Assembly (NCBI GenBank): GCA_937900695.1
Contig: CALCFD010000010.1
Location: 1 to 55,361 of the forward strand
Direction: 5' to 3'
DNA: 55,361 bases
DNA from: an uncultured Eubacterium sp.
Lineage (GTDB): Bacteria > Bacillota > Clostridia > Peptostreptococcales > Anaerovoracaceae
This document shows positions 10,701-18,052 of this stretch, piece by piece (positions within the stretch are counted from its first letter, which is position 1; each line of letters opens with the position of its first letter). The position numbers and the translations under genes were made by a program. The notes under the pieces are model-generated. The model was not told the origin of the DNA and did no database searches. It was given only the letters and a program-made list of their open reading frames with translations.

Positions 10701-11223
10701 GCATACCTCTTCCGCCACCACCTGCAGCAGCTTTAAGCATAACTGGGTAACCGCACATTTCAGCGATTTCAACAGCTTCAACTTCTGATGTGATTGCTTT
10801 TTCAACACCTGGAATAATAGGTACTCCAACTTTTTTAGCTACAATTTTAGACTGAATTTTATCACCTAACTGACCCATCATTTCACTTGTTGGTCCGATA
10901 AATTCAATACCTGCAGCTTCACAAGCTTTAGCAAATGTCTGGTTTTCAGAAAGAAGACCATATCCTGGATGGATAGCATCTACACCTTTAGCTTTAGCTA
11001 GCTCAATAATTTCATCAATTGCTAGATAAGCATCTACTGGTGATTTTCCTTTACCAATCTGATAAGATTCATCAGCTTTTGTTCTGAACAGAGTATTTCT
11101 GTCCTCTTCAGAGTAAATAGCAACAGATCTAATGCCCATTTCTTTACAAGCTCTGATAATTCTAATAGCTATTTCTCCTCTGTTAGCTACAAGAATTCTT
11201 TTAAACTTCTTGATCTCACTCAT
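7780..11223 (-). CDS. pyc: Pyruvate carboxylase
   Basis: Biotin-dependent enzyme making oxaloacetate from pyruvate and bicarbonate with ATP. At 1147 residues it has the single-chain layout: biotin carboxylase (KRILVANRGEIAIRI at the start, ATP-grasp GGGGRGMR near 170, RDCSIQRRHQK), carboxyltransferase (FTDTTLRDAQQS near 540, metal ligands in HFHTHDTTGNG), the PYC-OADA middle domain, and a C-terminal biotinyl domain with EAMKMET whose Lys is about residue 1113. Codon use is richer in C-ending codons than most neighbours, consistent with high expression. ATG at 11223 follows AGGAAAG. It lies within the typA-dnaE-pfkA transcript. Confidence 0.97.
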   Translation of the reverse strand: MSEIKKFKRILVANRGEIAIRIIRACKEMGIRSVAIYSEEDRNTLFRTKADESYQIGKGKSPVDAYLAIDEIIELAKAKGVDAIHPGYGLLSENQTFAKACEAAGIEFIGPTSEMMGQLGDKIQSKIVAKKVGVPIIPGVEKAITSEVEAVEIAEMCGYPVMLKAAAGGGGRGMRIVRSADELIPEFKSAKSEAKKAFGIDDIFIEKYVEKPKHIEVQVLGDKEGNLVHLYERDCSIQRRHQKVIEFTPALSITEEQREKICADALKIAGAVNYRSAGTVEFLVDKDGNHYFIEMNPRIQVEHTVTEMVTGIDIVQSQILVAEGYTLDSDEVGIKSQDDIHVNGHAIQCRITTEDPVNGFAPDTGLIEEYKSASGFGIRLDGGNGFAGSVISPYYDSLLVKVTAFAKTWEGAIRKAARALSETQIKGVKTNIAFLLNVLRNEEFQQGQCDTSFIANNPSLFNIRVGTDKKLKVLNYLGEQFVNGNKGVKPEFDVPKFPKIKSSEIKPLSGTKQILDKEGPEGLAKWVLEQKELLFTDTTLRDAQQSLMATRVRSVDMEKIAPAIAKYGKDLFSLEMWGGATFDTAYRFLKEDPWERLATLREQIPNVLFQMLIRGANAVGYKNYPDNVIRRFVKESAKSGIDVFRIFDSLNWLEGMEIALDEVLNQGKVAEACLCYTGDILDDKREKYNLSYYVNMAKELEKRGTHMIGIKDMSGLCKPMAAKKLIEALKSEVGVPIHFHTHDTTGNGVAAALMAASAGVDVVDAAISSMSGLTSQPNLNSIVAAVENTDRESKIKTEEIQEISNYWNAVRPVYKSFESDFMAATTEIYHYEIPGGQYSNLKAQVESFGLGHRLKDVKEMYKSVNDMLGDIVKVTPSSKAVGDMAIFMVQNDLTPENILEKGQGVDFPDSIVSFFEGMMGQPLGGFPEELQKMVLKDKKAITCRPGELLEPEDFDAIKKHLVDDLGLEGTEKEALSYALYPKVFEDYVEAVKNGDTFRYMGSDVFFHGLREGETCEVKVGEGKILVITLINASKTDHEGYKYVTFEVNGTRSAVRIKDKDGAASIAGNVIAYADENDPAEIGAPIPGNILKILVAEGDKVEEKQPIAVIEAMKMETNILATMAGSISKICVKEGQQVKAGELVATIE

Positions 11224-11255
11224 TTTACTTTCCTTTCCTAAATAACTTATAACTA

Positions 11256-11510
11256 TTATTTTTTTGCTAAATCATTAACCATGCTCCATTTTGACATGAT
11301 ATAATCATAACTATTTTTTTGATGTGGCACTAAGCAATCACTACAATCCTTTGTACCACTCTCTGTATATTTAAAGTTACCACCACACTTATCACCTAAA
11401 GTGTAAAGAGGGCAATAACAAAACAGACAATTAAAATTCAAATCATCCTTTGCCTTGTGGCAGGGAAAATATTCGCATTGTCTATGACTGAAAAACTTAA
11501 AATTATCCAT
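11256..11510 (-). CDS. Cysteine-rich small domain protein (zf-like family)
   Basis: An 84-residue protein matching the 'cysteine-rich small domain' family: it begins FFSHRQCEYFPCHK, continues FNCLFCYCPLY and CGG, and ends with DCSDCLVPH. The eight Cys and the flanking His residues suggest bound zinc or an iron-sulfur cluster. The family has no established activity that I know of; the same domain is found as a stand-alone protein or as an extension in anaerobes. No signal peptide is present. It has a strong RBS (AGGAGGACTT) and sits 8 bp after mscS and 32 bp before pyruvate carboxylase, so it is co-transcribed with them. Confidence 0.88.
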   Translation of the reverse strand: MDNFKFFSHRQCEYFPCHKAKDDLNFNCLFCYCPLYTLGDKCGGNFKYTESGTKDCSDCLVPHQKNSYDYIMSKWSMVNDLAKK

Positions 11511-11518
11511 AAGTCCTC

Positions 11519-12301
11519 CTAATTATCTTTGATATGAACATCAATTTGTCTAAATGGCATTTCAATGTTTTCTCTATCAAAAGCCAACTTTACATTTTCT
11601 TCTAAATAGTACTTAACCGGCCAATAATTATCAGTTTTAGTCCAAACTTTAAAATCTATATTTACCGAACTTTCACCATTGCTTATAACTCCTATTACAA
11701 TTTCAGGATCGTTTAAAATCATAGGATTTTCATTAGCTATTTCCTTTAAGATGTTTTTTGCTTTTGCAATATCAGCACTATATGAAACGCTAAATATACA
11801 ATCAACTCTTCTAAGCTCTGCTTTAGTGTAATTTATAATTACTGCCGAAGAAACTACGCCATTAGGAATGGTAATAGTTTTATTATCATAAGTAACCAAA
11901 GTTGTAAGTAGCATATCTATATTTTCAACAGTACCCATTGTTCCATCAATATCAACATAATCACCATTTGCAAATGGTTTAGTTATTAAAATAACTAAAC
12001 CTCCAGCAACATTAGATAAACTATCTTTTAAGGCTAATGCAACAGCTCCTCCCGATATACCAAGCACTGTAACCATACTCTTAGTATCTATACCAAACTT
12101 GTCTAGCATCACTAGGAATAAAATCATATACATAATACACCTTGAAGTAGTTATTAAAAATTTATGTAATGCCACATCAAGTGCTGTCTTATTTAAAAAT
12201 TTTTTTAATATAGAAGTTACTACTTTAATAGCAATTAATCCTACTATCAATGTTACTATAGGATTAGAAATTTTTAAAGCTAAATCCATATATTTATCCA
12301 T
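11519..12301 (-). CDS. mscS: Small-conductance mechanosensitive channel, MscS family
   Basis: A 260-residue inner-membrane channel that opens under membrane tension to release solutes during osmotic downshock. It has three N-terminal membrane segments (about 13-35, 45-65 and 75-100). The pore-lining TM3 carries the Gly/Ala pattern GISGGAVALALKDSLSNVAG, followed by the beta domain (PFANGDYVDIDG, TVENIDMLLT, IPNGVVSSAVIINYT) and a mixed alpha/beta C-terminus. The length is that of classical MscS. Its ATG overlaps the typA stop by 8 bp, which implies coupled translation. Confidence 0.95.
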   Translation of the reverse strand: MDKYMDLALKISNPIVTLIVGLIAIKVVTSILKKFLNKTALDVALHKFLITTSRCIMYMILFLVMLDKFGIDTKSMVTVLGISGGAVALALKDSLSNVAGGLVILITKPFANGDYVDIDGTMGTVENIDMLLTTLVTYDNKTITIPNGVVSSAVIINYTKAELRRVDCIFSVSYSADIAKAKNILKEIANENPMILNDPEIVIGVISNGESSVNIDFKVWTKTDNYWPVKYYLEENVKLAFDRENIEMPFRQIDVHIKDN

Positions 12302-14168
12302 TATTTCTATTCCTTCTTCTATCTAATTCTTTTAGAAGTTTCTTTCTCAGCCTAATATCATCTGGTACTATTTCAACTAATTCGTCACTATTAATAAACT
12401 CTAATGCCTCTTCAAGAGAAAAAACAACTGGTGGAGCTAATTTTACAGCATCATCATTGCCTGCTGCTCTCATATTTGTAGCCTTTTTAGCCTTACATGG
12501 GTTAACAACCATGTCATCATTACGAGAATTCATACCAATTATCATACCTTCGTAAACTTCAGTCCCAGGCTCTATGAATAATTTAATTCTCTCGCTAATA
12601 TTAGATAAAGCATATGGCGTTGCTGTACCGTGCTCCTGAGCTATACCAACACCGTTAATTCTTTGAGGAATTTCTCCTTTGTATGGTTCAAAATCGCTAA
12701 ATCTTCTTACCATACTACCTTCACCACGAGTATCATTAATGAATTCAGTTCTGTATCCTAAAAGACCTCTAGTTGGTACCATATACTCAAGTCTAGTAAA
12801 TCCATTTTCACTATTCATATGAGTCATCATACCTTTTCTTAGATTTAGCTTAGATATTACACTTCCAGAATATTCATCAGGTACAGAAATTACAACTTCT
12901 TCAATCGGTTCTAATTTTTCACCATTTGGTCCCTTTTTCATAATTACTTCAGGTTTAGAAACAGCTAACTCATATCCTTCTCTTCTCATATTTTCTATAA
13001 GAATAGATAGATGCAATTCACCTCTTCCAGACACCTTAAAGCTATCCGTTGACTCAGTTTCTTCAACCTTTAAACCAACATTAACTTCAAGTTCTTTTTC
13101 CAATCTTTCTTTGATATTTCTTGTAGTAACATATTTACCTACCCTACCCGCAAACGGTGAATTATTAACCATAAAGTTCATAGATAATGTAGGTTCTTCA
13201 ATATGAATCATCTCCATAGGTTGAGGATTATTCATATCAGTTAAAGTCTCGCCAATTGAAATATCTGAAATACCAGAAACAACGACAATATCTCCGCACT
13301 CAGCTTCTTTTACTGGCATCCTTTTTAATCCTTTATATACAAATACCTGATTAATCTTTTTCTGTGATAAGCTTTCATCACCTCTTGCTACACCAACAGT
13401 CTGACCTTCTTTTAAAGTTCCTTTAGTAATTCTACCGATACCTAATCTGCCAATATAGTCATCATAAGCCAAAGAGGAAATCTGTAACTGAAGAGGATCT
13501 TTTCTCAAATCTTCATAAGGCTTACAGTGATTGATAATAGTTTCAAATAATGGAATAATATTTCTATTATTATCACCCTTGGCGTTTTTTGCAATTTTAT
13601 GACCGCCTTCTTCAATATGAATATCCTTAACATCCTCAGGATCATAAACTACTATGCCCTGTCTTGCAATACCATATAAAATTGGAAAATCCAATTGTTC
13701 ATCATTTGCTTCAAGGTCCATAAACAACTCATAAACTTCATCTACTACTTCTTCAATTCGGGCATCTTTTTTATCAATTTTGTTAATTAATAAAATTGGG
13801 TTTAGTCCCTGTTCCAATGACTTTTGAAGTACAAATCTTGTTTGTGGCATAGGACCCTCACTACTGTCTACTAATAGTATTACAGTATCAACTGTCTTTA
13901 TAATTCGCTCAACTTCTGAACTAAAATCAGCATGTCCTGGAGTATCAACAATATTAATTTTTACATCCTCATGCATTACAGAACAGTTTTTAGAGTATAT
14001 AGTAATACCTCTTTCTCTTTCAATGTCATCACTATCCATAACACAAGTTACAACTTCTTCATTATCTCTAAACACGCCACTCTGATTTAAAAAAGCATCT
14101 ACCAAAGTAGATTTACCAGCGTCTACGTGGGCGATAACAGCAATATTAATTATCTTTTGTTTTTCCAT
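12294..14168 (-). CDS. typA: Ribosome-binding GTPase TypA/BipA
   Basis: A translational GTPase of the EF-G/LepA superfamily that acts in ribosome assembly and stress or cold adaptation. At 624 residues it shows G1 AHVDAGKST, the switch I region RERGITI, G3 DTPGHADF, G4 NKIDK, domain II, domain III, and the BipA-specific C-terminal domain (ending RLRKKLLKELDRRR). A GAAGGA site lies 12 bases before the ATG. It is the first gene of the leftward operon and has its own extended -10 promoter upstream. Confidence 0.97.
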   Translation of the reverse strand: MEKQKIINIAVIAHVDAGKSTLVDAFLNQSGVFRDNEEVVTCVMDSDDIERERGITIYSKNCSVMHEDVKINIVDTPGHADFSSEVERIIKTVDTVILLVDSSEGPMPQTRFVLQKSLEQGLNPILLINKIDKKDARIEEVVDEVYELFMDLEANDEQLDFPILYGIARQGIVVYDPEDVKDIHIEEGGHKIAKNAKGDNNRNIIPLFETIINHCKPYEDLRKDPLQLQISSLAYDDYIGRLGIGRITKGTLKEGQTVGVARGDESLSQKKINQVFVYKGLKRMPVKEAECGDIVVVSGISDISIGETLTDMNNPQPMEMIHIEEPTLSMNFMVNNSPFAGRVGKYVTTRNIKERLEKELEVNVGLKVEETESTDSFKVSGRGELHLSILIENMRREGYELAVSKPEVIMKKGPNGEKLEPIEEVVISVPDEYSGSVISKLNLRKGMMTHMNSENGFTRLEYMVPTRGLLGYRTEFINDTRGEGSMVRRFSDFEPYKGEIPQRINGVGIAQEHGTATPYALSNISERIKLFIEPGTEVYEGMIIGMNSRNDDMVVNPCKAKKATNMRAAGNDDAVKLAPPVVFSLEEALEFINSDELVEIVPDDIRLRKKLLKELDRRRNRNNG

Positions 14169-14214
14169 AACAAGTAATGTTCCTTCTTTCTATATATAGT
14201 CATATAATCGATTA

Positions 14215-14223
14215 ATTATACCA
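14215..14223 (-). promoter_or_regulatory. Extended -10 promoter of the typA operon
   Basis: On the minus strand TGGTATAAT lies about 47 bases before the typA start: a perfect TATAAT (14220-14215) with the TGn extension (14223-14221). No good -35 is seen at 17 bp, in line with an extended -10 promoter. It would drive the nine-gene operon down to position 85. Confidence 0.55.
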
Positions 14224-14289
14224 TAAAACAAATATAAATACTACAATTTTTGTGTGATTATAACAATATGATTTTGATAAATACTTTAA

Positions 14290-14904
14290 TTAAAATTTTG
14301 CTTTGTCATACTTCTTAACCCAAGCTTTAAATTCTTGCCACTTATCTTCATGTTCCATAAAATATTTAGGACAATTTTTTCCTGTTATATCTCCATGTCT
14401 AATAACATGATCCCTTGATATATTATATTTATCACAAAGCCATGCTGTTAATTTTACTGTTGAGTTATATGCGGCAATCGTAAAGTCACCAGTACTGTCT
14501 TTATGACACACCTCAATGCTTATAGTATCATTGTTTCTCCAATTTGAAGCAGCCGATTGCATGTATAATGGGACACACTGAATTATCTCACCGTTAATAC
14601 CAACTACAAAATGAGAGTTTACTTTTGTAGTTGGTTGAGCAAAATAATCTCTATTTTGTTTTGCCGTAGATCCAGGATTTGCTGTGTAATGTATAACTAT
14701 ATCTTTTACCCTATTCATATTTTTATCTTTTGGTGATGATTCATAAATTAAGTCACTTGTTACCCATGTTGGCATATCATTTTCTTCTAAAATTGGTTGT
14801 TTAACACAAAAGGTATAAAACATGAATAAAAGTAACACAAAAATTAAAAATAATTTAATTTTTTTATTATTATTTTTCTTTTTACTGTGTTTTCCTCTTC
14901 TCAT
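14290..14904 (-). CDS. N-acetylmuramoyl-L-alanine amidase, amidase_2 type, membrane-anchored
   Basis: Cleaves the bond between N-acetylmuramic acid and the peptide stem of peptidoglycan. The 204-residue protein has a very basic N-terminus (RRGKHSKKKNNNKK), a single hydrophobic segment at about 17-33 acting as a signal anchor, and an outside amidase_2 (PGRP-like) domain. Zinc ligands are seen as the His in DIVIHYTA, the His in VIRHGDITG, and the residue in GKNCPKYF (Cys in place of the more common Asp/Cys position). NSHFVVGINGEIIQCVP is the family's core strand pair. It has AGGAG before its ATG and is divergent from the methyltransferase gene. Confidence 0.92.
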   Translation of the reverse strand: MRRGKHSKKKNNNKKIKLFLIFVLLLFMFYTFCVKQPILEENDMPTWVTSDLIYESSPKDKNMNRVKDIVIHYTANPGSTAKQNRDYFAQPTTKVNSHFVVGINGEIIQCVPLYMQSAASNWRNNDTISIEVCHKDSTGDFTIAAYNSTVKLTAWLCDKYNISRDHVIRHGDITGKNCPKYFMEHEDKWQEFKAWVKKYDKAKF

Positions 14905-14982
14905 TTCAATCTCCTATTATAAAATTTTATAGGACAAAAATATATTACCACAAAATTACATTTAGTTTAGTGACAAATATGT

Positions 14983-14988
14983 TATACT
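14983..14988 (+). promoter_or_regulatory. Probable extended -10 promoter of the methyltransferase gene
   Basis: TGTTATACT (TG at 14980-14981, -10 TATACT at 14983-14988) lies 32 bases before the ATG at 15021. The best upstream hexamer is the weak TTTAGT at 16 bp spacing. It is oriented away from the amidase gene. Confidence 0.4.
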
Positions 14989-15020
14989 TAATAAGATATT
15001 GAATAAGGAGATAAATAAAA

Positions 15021-16157
15021 ATGTATAATACTTTAAATGAAATAAATAACAATTATAATCTAATATCTATGGTAATTAGCAAACCTAGACGCAAAAGTCA
15101 CCCAATAAATAAAATAGCTATTAGACCTGTATCTATAAACTCAAAATTGATGTATCAAGCAGAATACCATTATCCTAACAAGGTAACTCACCTTAATTTC
15201 GACATCGAGGAATTTACAGATTTCATTTTAAGCGAAGTTACCACTAACTTTAAGCAAATTAACATTTTTACAACAGAAAATGATATTCAAATACTAGCAA
15301 ATAAAACAGATAAAGCTAAGATCATCAAAAGCAAACCTACAAAAAAAGCTATTAATATAGAACACAACCGAAAGAAACAATACATTATAGCAGATAATAC
15401 ACCTTGTGATTTTCTTATAAAGCTTGGTGTTATGGATGAAACGGGCAAGGTCTATCAAAAGCATTACAGCAAATTTAGACAGATTAACAGATTTTTAGAA
15501 ATCGTTTCAGACTGCATGCCTTATTTTAAAAAGGAAAATATTAAAATTATAGATTTCGGATGTGGCAAATCGTATCTTACTTTTGCTCTATATTATTATC
15601 TAAAAAAACAACTTAATATAGATGTAGAAATAGTTGGTCTTGATTTAAAAGAAAATGTTATAAATCTTTGCAACAAAATTGCACAAGAATTAAATTATGA
15701 AGGCTTAAAATTCCAGTTAGGTGATATAGCAGACTACCAAGATACAGGATGTGATATGGTAGTCACACTTCATGCTTGTGATACTGCAACTGATTATGCA
15801 CTAATAAATGCAGTAAAATGGAATACTAAAGTAATATTGTCAGTACCTTGTTGCCAACACGAATTATTTAAACAAATCGACAGTCCTATTAATAACCCTA
15901 TGCTAAAACATGGCATCATTAAAGATAAATTTACTGAACTTTTAACCGATGCCTTGCGTGGACTAAAACTAGAATCTGTAGGTTATGATGTTTCAATGAT
16001 AGAATTCACAAGCCTTGAACACACATCAAAAAACATTATGATTAAAGGGATTTTAAACAAAAATGCATCTTCTGATTACAAAACTAAAGCTTTAAATGAA
16101 TACCAATTATTGAAAAAAGAATATAACGTAAAGCCTACTATTGATTTATTAAAATAA
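15021..16157 (+). CDS. Class I SAM-dependent methyltransferase (Methyltransf_32-like)
   Basis: A 378-residue protein with a Rossmann methyltransferase domain in its middle. Motif I is IIDFGCGKSYLTFALYY near residue 185 (SAM glycine loop), followed by an acidic residue in EIVGLDLKE, and a motif TLHACDTATDYA, with VPCCQHE downstream. HACD plus PCCQHE is the signature of the Methyltransf_32 group, whose characterised relatives act on proteins or RNA; the substrate here is unknown. The N-terminal 150 residues carry no domain I know. AAGGAG precedes the ATG. It stands alone between the amidase and the riboswitch. Confidence 0.8.
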   Translation: MYNTLNEINNNYNLISMVISKPRRKSHPINKIAIRPVSINSKLMYQAEYHYPNKVTHLNFDIEEFTDFILSEVTTNFKQINIFTTENDIQILANKTDKAKIIKSKPTKKAINIEHNRKKQYIIADNTPCDFLIKLGVMDETGKVYQKHYSKFRQINRFLEIVSDCMPYFKKENIKIIDFGCGKSYLTFALYYYLKKQLNIDVEIVGLDLKENVINLCNKIAQELNYEGLKFQLGDIADYQDTGCDMVVTLHACDTATDYALINAVKWNTKVILSVPCCQHELFKQIDSPINNPMLKHGIIKDKFTELLTDALRGLKLESVGYDVSMIEFTSLEHTSKNIMIKGILNKNASSDYKTKALNEYQLLKKEYNVKPTIDLLK

Positions 16158-16173
16158 AAAATCAAATAATCTC

Positions 16174-16203
16174 TTGCAAAAGTCTGTATATTTATGTTAT
16201 TAT
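16174..16203 (+). promoter_or_regulatory. Promoter of the glycine riboswitch transcript
   Basis: TTGCAA at 16174-16179 and TATTAT at 16198-16203 are separated by 18 bp, with a TG at 16195-16196. Transcription would start near 16210, just before the aptamer. Confidence 0.55.
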
Positions 16204-16224
16204 AGCAATGTTAGCAAAAAGCTA

Positions 16225-16316
16225 GCACTCTGGAGAGTCTCCCAAACAATGGGAGCGCCGAAGGTGGAGGTCAAAGAAATATCTTTGATGAGTCTCTCAG
16301 GCACAAAGGACAGAGC
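16225..16316 (+). ncRNA. Glycine riboswitch, single aptamer
   Basis: The sequence matches the glycine aptamer core: GGAGAG at 16232, a small hairpin (CTCCC..GGGAG), GCGCCGAAGG, a second hairpin (TCAAAG..CTTTGA), then CTCTCAGGCACAAAGGACAG at 16295-16314. P1 is CTCTG (16229-16233) with CAGAG (16311-16315). Only one complete aptamer is present; the roughly 30 bases after it cannot hold a second one, though CTCCGGAG at 16346 may be a remnant P1 partner. It lies in the leader of an amino-acid/cation symporter gene, as such switches often do. Confidence 0.95.
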
Positions 16317-16349
16317 ATAAATATTCAATCTATGCAAAAGTCTTACTCC

Positions 16350-16380
16350 GGAGAGCTGTGAATAACGCAGCTCTTTTTAT
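16350..16380 (+). terminator. Riboswitch-controlled intrinsic terminator
   Basis: AGAGCTG at 16352-16358 pairs with CAGCTCT at 16368-16374, followed by TTTTTAT. The preceding CTCCGGAG (16346-16353) can pair along 8 bases (one G-U) with CTCTGGAG at 16229-16236 inside the aptamer and overlaps the first two bases of the terminator stem, so it may switch between the two folds. This arrangement would favour termination when glycine is bound, but the direction of control is inference. Confidence 0.8.
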
Positions 16381-16447
16381 TATGCAGGAAACTACTTTTG
16401 TTTCCAATTTAATTATTTTCAATAAGTTATACGAGAGGAGTAAAATT

Positions 16448-17830
16448 ATGTTATCACTAGTTCAAAGTATCAACAGCGTAATGTGGGGACCTATTCTAAT
16501 CACTTTGCTTTGCGGAACAGGTATCCTTTACACATTCAGACTTAAATTCATTCAGGTTAGAAAGTTTGGAACGGCTTGGAAAATGTTATTCAAAAATTTC
16601 AGCTTGAGTGGTAAAAAAAGTGAAAAAGGCGAAATGACACCATTCCAAGCTATTTCAACTGCAATAGCAGCTCAAGTAGGTACAGGTAATATTACAGGGG
16701 CTGCTACCGCATTGATTTCAGGCGGACCTGGTGCTATCTTTTGGATGTGGGTCAGCGCATTTTTCGGGATGTCAACAATTTACGCCGAAGCTACACTTGC
16801 ACAGAACTATAAAACAGTAGATGAAGATGGACATGTAACAGGTGGTCCTGTTTATTACATCAGACAGGCTTTCAAAGGAAAGTTCGGAAAAGTTTTAGCT
16901 GCTTTATTCGCAGTATTTATCACCCTTGCTCTTGGTTTCATGGGTATAATGGTACAGTCTAACTCAATTAGTTCAGCTTTTACAGAAGCGTTTAATGCTA
17001 GAGGAATCAGTTTTTCACCACTTGTTTGCGGAATTATCCTTGCAGTCGTTGCAGCATTTATTTTCATAGGTGGTACAAAGAGATTATCAGCTGTAGTTGA
17101 AAAGGTTGTTCCTTTTATGGCAGTTATATATATAGCAGGAAGTCTAATTCTTTTAATTTTAAATGCTTCTGCTATTCCTGAAGCTTTTAAAATGATTTTC
17201 GTTTGTGCTTTTAAGCCTCAGAGTATGCTAGGTGGTGCTGTAGGTATCAGTATTCAGCAGGCTATTAGATACGGTGTTGCAAGAGGTCTATTCTCAAATG
17301 AAGCTGGTATGGGTTCTACACCTCATGCTCATGCACGAGCTACAGCTAAGACACCTCATGATCAGGGCCTTATCGCTATGGTAAGCGTTTTCATTGATAC
17401 ATTTATAATCTTAACTTTAACTGCACTTTCAATGCTTTGCACAGGTGCTTTAGATTCAGGAAAAACAGGTACTGCATTAAGTCAGCAGGCATTTACAAAT
17501 ACATTTGGTAGTGGCGGAGATTTATTCATCGCAATTTGCTTATTATTCTTCGCTTTCTCAACAATTTTAAGTTGGCATTTCTTTGGCTCTATCAACGTTA
17601 AGTATCTATTTGGTAAAGGAGCTATTAAGATCTACTCTCTAATCGTTGTTTGCTGTATTATTACAGGTTCAATGCTTAAAGTTGATCTTGTTTGGGAATT
17701 AGCAGATTTCTTTAATGGTCTAATGGTTATACCAAACGTTATCGCTCTTCTTGCTTTAAGTGGTGTTGTAGTTGCTATCAACAAGAGTGCCCAATTAAAT
17801 AAAACTGATCGTTTAGACGATAATAAATAA
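16448..17830 (+). CDS. Alanine/glycine:cation symporter, AGCS family
   Basis: A sodium-coupled importer of alanine or glycine, 460 residues with about eleven membrane segments. AGCS features seen: N-terminal MWGPILITLLCGTGILYTF, FQAISTAIAAQVGTGNI (substrate-binding segment), PGAIFWMWVSAFFGM, GGPVYYI, and GVARGLFSNEAGMGSTPHAHA. ATG at 16448 is chosen: GAGAGGAG lies eight bases upstream, and an earlier in-frame ATG at 16358 falls inside the riboswitch terminator. The glycine riboswitch upstream supports glycine (or alanine) as substrate. A strong terminator follows, so it is monocistronic. Confidence 0.95.
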   Translation: MLSLVQSINSVMWGPILITLLCGTGILYTFRLKFIQVRKFGTAWKMLFKNFSLSGKKSEKGEMTPFQAISTAIAAQVGTGNITGAATALISGGPGAIFWMWVSAFFGMSTIYAEATLAQNYKTVDEDGHVTGGPVYYIRQAFKGKFGKVLAALFAVFITLALGFMGIMVQSNSISSAFTEAFNARGISFSPLVCGIILAVVAAFIFIGGTKRLSAVVEKVVPFMAVIYIAGSLILLILNASAIPEAFKMIFVCAFKPQSMLGGAVGISIQQAIRYGVARGLFSNEAGMGSTPHAHARATAKTPHDQGLIAMVSVFIDTFIILTLTALSMLCTGALDSGKTGTALSQQAFTNTFGSGGDLFIAICLLFFAFSTILSWHFFGSINVKYLFGKGAIKIYSLIVVCCIITGSMLKVDLVWELADFFNGLMVIPNVIALLALSGVVVAINKSAQLNKTDRLDDNK

Positions 17831-17843
17831 ATATAATACTCAC

Positions 17844-17898
17844 TAAAAAAAGGAACTGTAATTTGAGAATTAAATCTCTTACTTATAGTTCCTTTTTT
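17844..17898 (+). terminator. Intrinsic terminator after the AGCS symporter gene
   Basis: AAAAAAAGGAACT at 17844-17856 pairs with AGTTCCTTTTTT at 17887-17898 around a loop that itself contains GAGAATTAAATCTC. The T run ends the plus-strand transcript. Confidence 0.85.
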
Positions 17899-18000
17899 CC
17901 TTAATCAGATAATCATTATCTATGCTTCAAAATTTCTGTTATGCTAATAATAATTAGACATTTATCAATTATAACAATCTTTACTTCTTGTTAGTTCAAT

Positions 18001-18039
18001 AAAAAAAAATCGCCATTATAATTATAATGACGATTTTTT
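18001..18039 (-). terminator. Terminator after the MFS transporter gene
   Basis: AAATCGCCATTATAATT is mirrored by ATTATAATGACGATTTTTT, giving an AT-rich hairpin flanked by A and T runs, so it can stop transcription in either direction. It lies 14 bp past the stop of the minus-strand MFS gene. The bases 17899-18000 hold only AT-rich sequence with no gene. Confidence 0.8.
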
Positions 18040-18052
18040 ATAATTCTTAAAC

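Noticed and set aside
16317..16350. A second glycine aptamer (tandem riboswitch)
   Set aside because: Only about 30 bases separate the aptamer from the terminator and the core GCCGAAGG and CAGGnA motifs do not recur.
16358..16447. Upstream in-frame ATG of the AGCS symporter
   Set aside because: It lies inside the terminator hairpin, has no ribosome binding site and adds 30 residues not typical of the family; ATG at 16448 has GAGAGGAG.
17899..18000. Possible small RNA between two terminators
   Set aside because: The stretch has a short AGATAAT/ATTATCT repeat but no promoter-terminator pair of its own and no stable fold.
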